Source: Chloroflexota bacterium
Lineage (GTDB): Bacteria; Chloroflexota; Limnocylindria; QHBO01
Direction: 5' to 3'
Length of the DNA: 7,749 nucleotides
Assembly (NCBI GenBank): GCA_013694645.1
Contig: JACDBZ010000085.1
Location: forward strand, 1-7,749
Part shown: positions 1 to 5,611 of the stretch, piece by piece
Layout: every line of letters begins with the position of its first letter
Numbering within the stretch: position 1 is the first letter of the stretch
Made by a program: the position numbers and the translations under genes
The notes under the pieces: generated by a model
Database searches by the model: none
What the model was told of the DNA's origin: nothing
The model's input: only the letters and a program-made list of their open reading frames with translations

Positions 1-612
1 GCCCGCGAGATCTTTCGCGATATCGGGGACGATGCGGGCGTCGGACGCTGCGACTGGGCGCTCGCGAACATCGCCTGGGGGATCGGCCGCCTCGACGAGT
101 CACACCTTCACGCGATCGACGCGCTGACCGTGTTCGAGGCCGTTGACGATCGCTTCATGGTCGGCTGGGTCACCTACACGCTGGCGCTCGAGGAGCTGAG
201 CCGCGACCTGCTCGCCGGTGGCGACCCCGAGCGTCGCCGCGAGGCGCACCGCTGGCTGCGGCAGTCCCTCGAGATCTTTGCCGAGGCGCAGGACGTCAGT
301 GGCTACACCCTGGTCCTGGACGCGGTTGCGGTCGTGGCTCTGCGCGATGGCCAACGGAAGCGCGCAGCCATCCTCTCCGCGGCAGTCATTGGTCTCGAGC
401 GTGTCAGCGGCACCAGGCTCAACCTGTGGAACCGTGACGTCCTGGGATTCGACCCGGGCGAGCTGAGGTCAGATCCGGAGCTGGCAGAGGCGTGGGCGGC
501 GGGCGAGGCGATGTCAGCCGCGGAGGCGGTGGCCTACGCGCTTGAGGATGATCCGTCGCAGGCTCAGGCCGGAGCGGCGAGGTCTCGGCGCGGGAATACG
601 ACCAAGGCGTAG
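1..612 (+). CDS. C-terminal part of a TPR-like regulator/ATPase-type protein (5' truncated)
   Basis: The frame is open from base 1 to a TAG at 610-612 and gives 203 residues with no start inside that must be used, so the gene begins outside the window. The visible protein is almost all alpha-helical, with TPR-like helical pairs around residues 19-50, 55-100 and 105-135 (small residues alternating with Leu/Ala, and a helix ending in EIFAEAQD at 91-98). The tail around residues 149-182 (GFDP, ELAEAWAAGEAMS, EAVAYALED) matches my memory of the conserved ending of large signal-transduction ATPases (LuxR- or adenylate-cyclase-type proteins with AAA and TPR regions) in Chloroflexota and Actinomycetota. 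The DNA-binding, cyclase and ATPase parts would lie upstream and cannot be seen, so the family call is inference. The last 49 bases overlap the convergent permease gene on the other strand. Confidence 0.72.
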   Translation, partial: AREIFRDIGDDAGVGRCDWALANIAWGIGRLDESHLHAIDALTVFEAVDDRFMVGWVTYTLALEELSRDLLAGGDPERRREAHRWLRQSLEIFAEAQDVSGYTLVLDAVAVVALRDGQRKRAAILSAAVIGLERVSGTRLNLWNRDVLGFDPGELRSDPELAEAWAAGEAMSAAEAVAYALEDDPSQAQAGAARSRRGNTTKA

Positions 613-1367
613 ACCACCGGAACGATCGCGGCGCCGAATACGATGACGAGGTCGACGAGGACGGGCTCGCCGGAGAGGATGGCGCCGGGATTGAAGTGGT
701 GGAAGAGCGAGTAGTCCTGCGCCCAGGCCGCATCGATCCAGAGCGAACCGAGGATCTCGAGGAAGTAGTTGACCGCGAGATAGGCGAGCGAGACACCGAT
801 CGCGGGACCCGGACGGTCGAACGTGACCGATGCCGCCAGCCCGAACGTCGTGAAGGCCGCCCACAGCCCGAAGCCGTTGAGGATGACGAGTGGAAGCTGC
901 GCCAGGTCGAGCTCAGCGGTCAGACCCTGGATGGCCGACCCACCGATCATGCCGCCGATGATGGCGGCGAACACGATCAGCACCGCCACCAGCAGCGCCG
1001 CCAGGATGCTGAGATAGAGAGCCAGGCGCGAGATCGGCCTGGCGAGGAGCACCTCGAGCGTACCCCGGGCGCGCTCTCCGGCCACCGCCGTGGCGGATGC
1101 GCCGACGGCGAAGATGCCGAGCATGCCGATCGCCAGCGGGTGCTGGAGCCCCAGCGTGATGGCGCCCGGCAGCGTGAACAGCGACCCCGAGCCGAAGCTC
1201 ATCAGCTCGCGAGGGAAGGCGCCGGAGTTGGCCAGGTCGCGCATGACGTCGCTGAACGCGTTGTAGAAGACCGGGATGAGCAGACCCCAGCCGATGCCGG
1301 CCAGCACCACGATCGCGAGACGCACCCGTTGCCAGCGCAGGGTCTGGAGAAGGAGCCTGCCGCTCAC
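564..1367 (-). CDS. ABC-2 type transporter permease
   Basis: This 267-residue integral membrane protein is the membrane partner of the upstream ATPase, probably forming a homodimer or pseudo-dimeric exporter. Six hydrophobic segments can be placed at about 17-36, 65-97, 113-141, 155-180, 187-208 and 236-258. Between the second and third lies a charged stretch at 98-114 (ERARGTLEVLLARPISR), the cytosolic loop characteristic of ABC-2 permeases involved in drug, lipid or polymer export. The length fits the family. The start is a GTG that overlaps the ATPase stop codon as GTGA and is preceded by GGAG with an 8-base spacer, so translation is probably coupled. The 3' end overlaps the convergent plus-strand gene by 49 bases. 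The substrate cannot be told from the sequence, and no other exporter component (periplasmic adaptor, second permease) is present in the window. Confidence 0.9.
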   Translation of the reverse strand: MSGRLLLQTLRWQRVRLAIVVLAGIGWGLLIPVFYNAFSDVMRDLANSGAFPRELMSFGSGSLFTLPGAITLGLQHPLAIGMLGIFAVGASATAVAGERARGTLEVLLARPISRLALYLSILAALLVAVLIVFAAIIGGMIGGSAIQGLTAELDLAQLPLVILNGFGLWAAFTTFGLAASVTFDRPGPAIGVSLAYLAVNYFLEILGSLWIDAAWAQDYSLFHHFNPGAILSGEPVLVDLVIVFGAAIVPVVYALVVFPRRDLAAPA

Positions 1368-2278
1368 GTCGGGGTCTCCGTCGTGGCGTAGTACTCGAGG
1401 AACGCCTCTTCGAGGCTGGCAGGCTCGATCGTCAGGTCTTCGAGGTTGGGCGACGCGATTGCCCGCACGAAGCCCGCTACCTCGCCGGACAGTGTGCCGA
1501 TGATCCGATTGCCATCCACCTCGGCATCCTCGAGGCCGGGGAGTGACGTCGGGTCAGGCGCGACGCCCCGCCAGCGAAGCGTCACACGGCGGCGTCGTCG
1601 GGCAAGCAGCTCGGGGACATCGTGGATCGCCATCAGGTGACCGGCTCGGATGATCGCCACCCGGTCGCAGAGTCGCTCGACCTCCGAGAGCACGTGCGAG
1701 CTGAAGAAGACGGTGCGTCCTTCCCGGCGCAGGTCGTCGAGGATGCGATAGAAGGCCTGCTGCATCAGCGGGTCGAGACCCTCGGTCGGCTCGTCGAGGA
1801 TTGCCAGCTCGGGGTCGTGCTGGAGCGCCTGCACGACGCCGATCTTCTGGCGCATGCCCCTCGAATAGTCTCGCACCTTGCGCTTCAGCACCGCTGTCGA
1901 GAGCTCCAGCCGCTCGCACAGCTCCCCGCGCCGATACGGCTCGCGGCCCTGCATATCGACCAGGTAGTCGAGCACCTCCTCCCCGGTCAGTGAGTCGTAC
2001 AGCGCGATGCCTCCGGGTAGGTAGCCGGTCAGCCGCCTGATCTCGACCGATTCGCGCCCGACGTCCATGCCGAGGACGCTGGCCGCGCCACTGGTCGCGT
2101 GAAGGAAGCCCAGGAGCGTGCGAATCGTGGTGGATTTTCCGGATCCGTTCGGGCCCAGGAATCCGAAGATCTCACCCTGTCGAACGTCGAGCGTCAGGTC
2201 GCTGAGTGCCCGGACCGGCCCGTAGTGCTTCGTCAGCGCTCGGGTACTGATCGCAGGGGTCGGCGACGTATCTTGCAT
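1364..2278 (-). CDS. ABC transporter ATP-binding protein (ABC-2 exporter class)
   Basis: This 304-residue cytosolic ATPase energises the adjacent permease. All main nucleotide-binding motifs are visible: Walker A GPNGSGKST at 42-50, signature YSRGMRQK at 138-145, Walker B LAILDEP at 158-164, D-loop EGLDP at 166-170 and H-loop His195 in FFSSH. The Q-loop position (TGYLPGG, 84-90) has no Gln; LPGE or LPE forms are common in this exporter class, so this need not be a defect. After about residue 225 comes a C-terminal extension ending in EDLTIEPASLEEAFLEYY (280-297), usual for drug- or polymer-export ATPases of the CcmA/DrrA type. The ATG at 2278 has no clear Shine-Dalgarno sequence but has TACGAT 7 bases upstream. 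The gene is 47 bases downstream of the macrodomain gene and overlaps the permease by 4 bases. The substrate is unknown. Confidence 0.95.
   Translation of the reverse strand: MQDTSPTPAISTRALTKHYGPVRALSDLTLDVRQGEIFGFLGPNGSGKSTTIRTLLGFLHATSGAASVLGMDVGRESVEIRRLTGYLPGGIALYDSLTGEEVLDYLVDMQGREPYRRGELCERLELSTAVLKRKVRDYSRGMRQKIGVVQALQHDPELAILDEPTEGLDPLMQQAFYRILDDLRREGRTVFFSSHVLSEVERLCDRVAIIRAGHLMAIHDVPELLARRRRRVTLRWRGVAPDPTSLPGLEDAEVDGNRIIGTLSGEVAGFVRAIASPNLEDLTIEPASLEEAFLEYYATTETPT
1376..1379 (-). promoter_or_regulatory. Ribosome binding site for the permease
   Basis: GGAG read on the minus strand lies 8 bases before the GTG start at 1367-1365, inside the last codons of the ATPase gene. It supports the GTG start that overlaps the ATPase stop, and is the clearest Shine-Dalgarno sequence I found in the window. 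Confidence 0.6.
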
Positions 2279-2285
2279 CGCGATG

Positions 2286-2291
2286 ATCGTA
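2286..2291 (-). promoter_or_regulatory. Possible -10 element (leaderless promoter) for the ABC operon
   Basis: The minus strand reads TACGAT, then 7 bases, then the ATG of the ABC ATPase. This fits the TAnnnT consensus at the distance expected for transcripts starting at or next to the start codon, and no Shine-Dalgarno sequence is visible for this gene. I see no convincing -35 hexamer 16-18 bases further upstream. The identical hexamer occurs before ppk1. This is inference from a six-base match. Confidence 0.35.
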
Positions 2292-2325
2292 GCGTCCGCC
2301 GAACCTTCTGGTTGGGGAGTGCCCG

Positions 2326-2868
2326 TCAGCCGGCCTCCGCGAGCGCCTCGGCGAACAGCTCGTAGGTTTCCTCGCTGAAGAGGACGAAGCGGACCACCTC
2401 GACTCGCGTTTCCCCACGGAGGTACGCCACAACGGTCTGCACCGCCACGCGCGCCCCATCCGGGGGCGGATACCCGTAGATCCCCATGCTGATCGCCGGA
2501 AAGGCGATGCTCCGCGCTCCGAGCTCGTCGGCCAGGATCAGGCAGGACCGATAGGCCGCGGCAAGCAGATTCGGCTCATCGTTGTTCCCGCCCCTCCACA
2601 CCGGGCCGACGGCGTGCAGCACCCAACGCGCCGGCAGATCGTACGCGTCGGTGGCGACGGCGGTGCCGGTCGGCGTTCCATGTGGATATCGGGTTCGCAG
2701 CTCCGCGAGCAGGCCGGGCCCGGCCGCTCGGTGGACGGCGCCATCGACGCCGCCCCCACCGCGGAGTGCCTCGTTCGCCGCGTTCGCGATGGCGTCGACC
2801 CGCTCGTTGGTGATGTCGCCACGCGAGAGATCGAGCCGGTGTTGGCCGACGAGAGCGCTGTCCGTCAC
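2326..2868 (-). CDS. Macrodomain protein (MacroD/YmdB-like ADP-ribose hydrolase)
   Basis: The 180-residue product is one complete macrodomain of the MacroD/YmdB type, a family that removes ADP-ribose from proteins or the acetyl group from O-acetyl-ADP-ribose. Visible motifs are GDIT at 17-20, ANAANEALRGGGGVDGAVH at 28-46 with the ligand Asn32 and the Asp42 equivalent to the catalytic Asp of YmdB, GTAVAT at 68-73, HAVGPVW at 85-91, and FPAISMGIYGYP at 123-134, which forms the phosphate-binding loop. The length is normal for the family. The frame stays open upstream to 3045, but those extra residues are Arg/Ser-rich and lie over another likely gene, so I choose the GTG at 2868-2866, just before the domain. 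It follows the small gene by 28 bases and may be co-transcribed with it. It is predicted to be cytosolic. The exact substrate is not determinable here. Confidence 0.88.
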   Translation of the reverse strand: MTDSALVGQHRLDLSRGDITNERVDAIANAANEALRGGGGVDGAVHRAAGPGLLAELRTRYPHGTPTGTAVATDAYDLPARWVLHAVGPVWRGGNNDEPNLLAAAYRSCLILADELGARSIAFPAISMGIYGYPPPDGARVAVQTVVAYLRGETRVEVVRFVLFSEETYELFAEALAEAG

Positions 2869-2896
2869 CCGTTGACGGTACCCGACCGGCGGTCGG

Positions 2897-3100
2897 TCAG
2901 TCTCCGCGATGTCGCTGCGCGGCCAGGAATCGGCGCGCGTCGTCCATGACCGGAAAGACGAGCCCCAATCGGTCCTCGGCGGCGAGAAGCCGGCGGAGGA
3001 GTGCCTTCGCCTCCTGCAGATCGGCCTCCGCCCGCAGGCGTGCATCCAGATCGGAGGCGGGTCGTCTGCTGGTGGCGTTTGCCGACAGATGAAGTGCCAT
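2897..3100 (-). CDS. Small helical hypothetical protein
   Basis: I do not recognise this protein. The ATG at 3100 gives 67 residues; an in-frame GTG at 3118 would add six. I prefer the ATG because AGG lies 9 bases before it, whereas nothing resembling a ribosome site precedes the GTG. Residues 14-48 are rich in Ala, Leu, Glu and Arg in a heptad-like pattern (DLDARLRAEADLQEAKALL) and suggest an amphipathic helix or short coiled coil, followed by a hydrophobic patch LGLVFPVM and a second helix. Codon third positions are mostly G or C in this frame, as in the neighbouring genes. It sits between the Nudix-phosphatase gene and the macrodomain gene, on the same strand and with short gaps, so it could be a partner of either. 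It could also be the N-terminal part of a macrodomain protein separated by a frameshift. Confidence 0.5.
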   Translation of the reverse strand: MALHLSANATSRRPASDLDARLRAEADLQEAKALLRRLLAAEDRLGLVFPVMDDARRFLAAQRHRGD

Positions 3101-3120
3101 GCTGCCGAACCTAGCCACCG

Positions 3121-3146
3121 TGGGTCAACGACACGTTAGACGCCCA
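3121..3146 (-). other. Imperfect hairpin between the Nudix-phosphatase gene and the small gene
   Basis: Directly after the stop codon of the Nudix-phosphatase gene, the two arms TGGG/CCCA, TC/GA and AACG/CGTT pair around a 3-base loop TGT, with a 2-base and a 1-base bulge on one side. No T-run follows it on the minus strand, so it is not a normal intrinsic terminator. It could slow transcription, mark an RNA processing point, or be chance pairing in the only non-coding stretch between these genes. Confidence 0.3.
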
Positions 3147-4079
3147 TCAAGACGGTGCGAGACATTCGACCGGCCGCGGTGGCGGGAAGTACTCAGCGTT
3201 GATCAGCCGCTCTCCGGAGAAGGTGAGCGCCCAGACGCTGCCCTTGGCCGCCGCGATCGGTCCGGGTCGGTCCAGATCATCGGCCGTCAGCAGTCGGGTA
3301 ACGAGATCGGGGATGACGTCTCCCTGCGAACAGGCCACGGCATCCCTATCCGGATCCGTTGACCGCAGAAGCGCGGCCGCCTCCTCCTCGCGCCCCGCAT
3401 AGCAGATCTCCGACAGGACCGGCTCCTCGTGCACCGGGAGGCTGAGCGCATCAGCGAAGGGCGCAACGGTGTCGACACATCGCGCCACGTCGGCCGATGC
3501 AATCCGCGCGACATCGAACCGCGCGAGCAATCGCACCAGCTCGTCCGCCTGGGCCTGGCCGCATTCGTCGAGGGGGCGGTCGCGATCCTCCCCGTTCCAT
3601 TTCGACCGACTGCCGGCGCTCGCGTGGCGAACGAGGAGCACGGTTCTTGTCGGCGCCGGCCCCTGCGCAAAGCGGCGCAGGAGCTCGCGATCGGTGTCGC
3701 GGGTCAACATCTGCTCGGCTTCCGACAGCGGTGACCACCGCATGTCGTCCACCTCGCGATTCGGCGTGAACGCTCCCGAGGTGGCCTCCATCGCCCACCA
3801 GCGAACGACCTTGGGCCGCGCGACCTTCCCGACGACCTTGTCATAGCGCGTCTCGCCGAGCGGTCGCCCGACGCGCACGTGAAGGCCCGTCTCCTCGAGC
3901 ACCTCGCGCACGGCGCCCTCCACCTCCGGCTCGCCGGGACCGAGCTTTCCCTTCGGGAGGCTCCAGTCGTCATAGCGCGGCCGGTGGACGAGGACCACCT
4001 CCACCCCGCCTCCATCCGGCTCGGGCGCCGCCCGTCGCCACACCACCCCACCCGCCGCGCGGATGGTGGCGCCGCTCAT
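3147..4079 (-). CDS. mutT1: Nudix hydrolase-histidine phosphatase fusion (MutT1-like)
   Basis: The 310-residue product has two domains. The N-terminal Nudix domain (about 4-140) carries a perfect 23-residue Nudix box at 44-66: Gly44, Glu50, then REVLEETGL at 58-66, with the metal-binding Glu62 and Glu63. The C-terminal domain (about 145-310) is a histidine phosphatase, with the nucleophile motif LLVRHA at 148-153 (His152), SADVARCVDT at 195-204 and CSQGDVIP at 250-257. At 251-253 the usual Ser-His-Gly is Ser-Gln-Gly. This architecture is that of mycobacterial MutT1, which hydrolyses 8-oxo-(d)GTP and diadenosine polyphosphates and, from memory, lies next to ppk1 in Mycobacterium. The ATG overlaps the CYTH-CHAD stop as ATGA and has GGGTGA 4 bases upstream. 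The frame is open further upstream to 4466, but that part is Arg-rich antisense-frame noise over the CHAD coding region. Substrate preference here is inferred. Confidence 0.88.
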   Translation of the reverse strand: MSGATIRAAGGVVWRRAAPEPDGGGVEVVLVHRPRYDDWSLPKGKLGPGEPEVEGAVREVLEETGLHVRVGRPLGETRYDKVVGKVARPKVVRWWAMEATSGAFTPNREVDDMRWSPLSEAEQMLTRDTDRELLRRFAQGPAPTRTVLLVRHASAGSRSKWNGEDRDRPLDECGQAQADELVRLLARFDVARIASADVARCVDTVAPFADALSLPVHEEPVLSEICYAGREEEAAALLRSTDPDRDAVACSQGDVIPDLVTRLLTADDLDRPGPIAAAKGSVWALTFSGERLINAEYFPPPRPVECLAPS

Positions 4080-5611
4080 GTTTTCACCCAGCGCCGATGC
4101 TTCGGACGCCGAAGGTCGCTCCATGCGTCGGGCACGGCCTGCCGCGCAACCGTCGCGCGCTGTGCCTCGCGCTCGAGAGTGATGCCGGCGGCGAGGTTGA
4201 AAGGCCCGTTGTCCGGATGCCGGGCGGCGGTCGCCAGGATCTCGTCCCGCGAGGTAGCCGCGTCCTGGAGCTCGCCGAGCACGGTCTGCAGCGCTGTCAG
4301 ACGTTTGCGGATGGCGTCGGCCCCCTCTCGACGTGATTCGTCGAGAGCCGGACCGATGGCATCGGCCGCATATCGCGCTCGCTTGGCCCGGATCCGGAGC
4401 TGATGGTAGTCGGCATCGGGCGAGGTTGCCTTGAGGCGACCGGCATGCTTCGCGAGTCGCTTCCATGCCACGTCGAAGAGCGGTGGCAACACGGATCCCG
4501 CGGGCCGGGTCGCTGCGCGGACGAGTCGTGGCGCGGCGGCGGCAGCCACGAGCCGTTCGAGCAGGGCAGGGTAGCGCTCGTCGCGGAGTCGCTCCAGCAG
4601 GGTGACGCGCGCAGCATCCCGGCGATGCGCGAGGTCGTCGAGCAGCGGGTCGATCACCGGACGAAGATCCTCGACAACGGACGCGAGCCGTTCGATGAGC
4701 ACATCGAGGTCGCGCACTTCGCCGAGCTGGCGCGCCAGTCCGCGGAGCTCCGAGTCGAGCGCGTCAGCCCAGCGAGTGTCGAGCAGGGGACCGAAGACGC
4801 GAAGATGGCTTCGCACGCGGCGAAGCCCGACGCGCGCCTGGTGCAGCGACTCGGCGTCCTCCATGCGCATCCCGGCGTCGTGCCGCACGATCCGCTCGAC
4901 AGCATCGGTGAGCGCCGCCCGCACGGCTTCCCCCGCGGGCTGATCCGGCCCGATCGCCGGCGCCACCGCGTCGGCTGGCGCGGTGGCTGCCGGACCAAGT
5001 GCGCGGACGACCTTGGGAATCGGCTCTGCGTCGACGGCACCGGCCGAGCGGAGCAGCCCGCCGATCCGCTGGAGCTGTTGTTCGTCGAGCCCATGCGACT
5101 CAAGCTCGATCTCCCGGAACCTCGAGATTCGTCGGCCATGCTCCATGACCGAGACATCATCGTCGTCGAGAACCGCGACCGGGTGCCCATCCGGGCCGAG
5201 CAGCGACCAGATCTGGCGGCGCGTTCGCAGCTGAGCGATCTCGGTCAGGGGTGCCGCCCGCGCGTACGCCGTGACGAGATCGGCCGCGTGCGCCGGAACT
5301 CGGTCTGCGGGACCCTTCATCTCGATCTCGCGACGGGCGAGGACGCCGTTTCCGTCAGCGGCATCGGGATCGTGGGTCGGCAGCGGAAGCTTCAGCGTCC
5401 AGCGCGGGCCCCCCGGCTCGCCGGTCCGGCGCCGCAGGGTCACACCGTGGCGGGCAAGGCGCAGATCGGCCGTATCCCAGTAGATCGCCCAGAGATCCTG
5501 TGTCTCATCCTGGCGGACCTCGCTGACGACCGCCGCATCGGTGAGGTCAGGGAGCGAAAAGGCGCCGTCGATGGCGAGCTTCAGCTCGATCTCCTTCGTC
5601 CCATCGGTCAT
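4076..5611 (-). CDS. CYTH and CHAD domain protein (polyphosphate-associated, YgiF-like)
   Basis: The 511-residue cytosolic protein joins a CYTH triphosphate tunnel domain (about 6-205) to a CHAD domain (about 226-505), the architecture of E. coli YgiF, an inorganic triphosphatase. CYTH signatures are the ExExK motif (Glu7, Glu9, Lys11), YWDTADL at 44-50, LRRR at 59-62, WTLKLP at 71-76, RREIEM at 93-98, RTRR at 129-132, an Asp run at 149-152 and FREIELE at 165-171, so the catalytic tunnel looks intact. CHAD shows two conserved His/Arg helices: LHQARVGLRRVRSHLRVF at 256-273 and YHQLRIRAKRARYAAD at 402-417, plus LGEVRDLDV at 296-304. CHAD domains are known polyphosphate binders. The ATG overlaps the ppk1 stop as ATGA and the 3' end overlaps the Nudix gene in the same way. 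The frame stays open upstream to 5719, but that extension lies inside ppk1 and has no domain content. Confidence 0.93.
   Translation of the reverse strand: MTDGTKEIELKLAIDGAFSLPDLTDAAVVSEVRQDETQDLWAIYWDTADLRLARHGVTLRRRTGEPGGPRWTLKLPLPTHDPDAADGNGVLARREIEMKGPADRVPAHAADLVTAYARAAPLTEIAQLRTRRQIWSLLGPDGHPVAVLDDDDVSVMEHGRRISRFREIELESHGLDEQQLQRIGGLLRSAGAVDAEPIPKVVRALGPAATAPADAVAPAIGPDQPAGEAVRAALTDAVERIVRHDAGMRMEDAESLHQARVGLRRVRSHLRVFGPLLDTRWADALDSELRGLARQLGEVRDLDVLIERLASVVEDLRPVIDPLLDDLAHRRDAARVTLLERLRDERYPALLERLVAAAAAPRLVRAATRPAGSVLPPLFDVAWKRLAKHAGRLKATSPDADYHQLRIRAKRARYAADAIGPALDESRREGADAIRKRLTALQTVLGELQDAATSRDEILATAARHPDNGPFNLAAGITLEREAQRATVARQAVPDAWSDLRRPKHRRWVKT
4084..4089 (-). promoter_or_regulatory. 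Ribosome binding site for the Nudix-phosphatase gene
   Basis: GGGTGA on the minus strand, separated from the ATG at 4079 by AAAC, resembles the GGTGA part of the Shine-Dalgarno consensus. It lies inside the last codons of the CYTH-CHAD gene and supports the short, ATGA-overlapping start over the longer open frame. Confidence 0.45.

Noticed and set aside
1364..1367. Missing Gln in the ATPase Q-loop and GTGA overlap considered as signs of a decayed transporter
   Set aside because: All other ATPase motifs are intact, the LPG-type Q-loop is common in ABC-2 exporter ATPases as I recall, and GTGA overlaps are normal operon joints.
696..1391. 231-residue plus-strand open frame
   Set aside because: It is antisense to the permease, highly charged (Glu/Arg/Asp/Gln-rich), as expected opposite a hydrophobic membrane protein gene, with no domain.
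2302..2313. Small inverted repeat AACC/GGTT in the gap before the ABC ATPase, considered as a terminator
   Set aside because: The stem has only 4 base pairs and no T-run follows, so it is likely chance.
4080..4466. N-terminal extension of the Nudix-phosphatase frame
   Set aside because: The extra 129 residues are Arg-rich and overlap the CHAD coding region. The ATGA start at 4079 with GGGTGA upstream sits directly before the Nudix domain.
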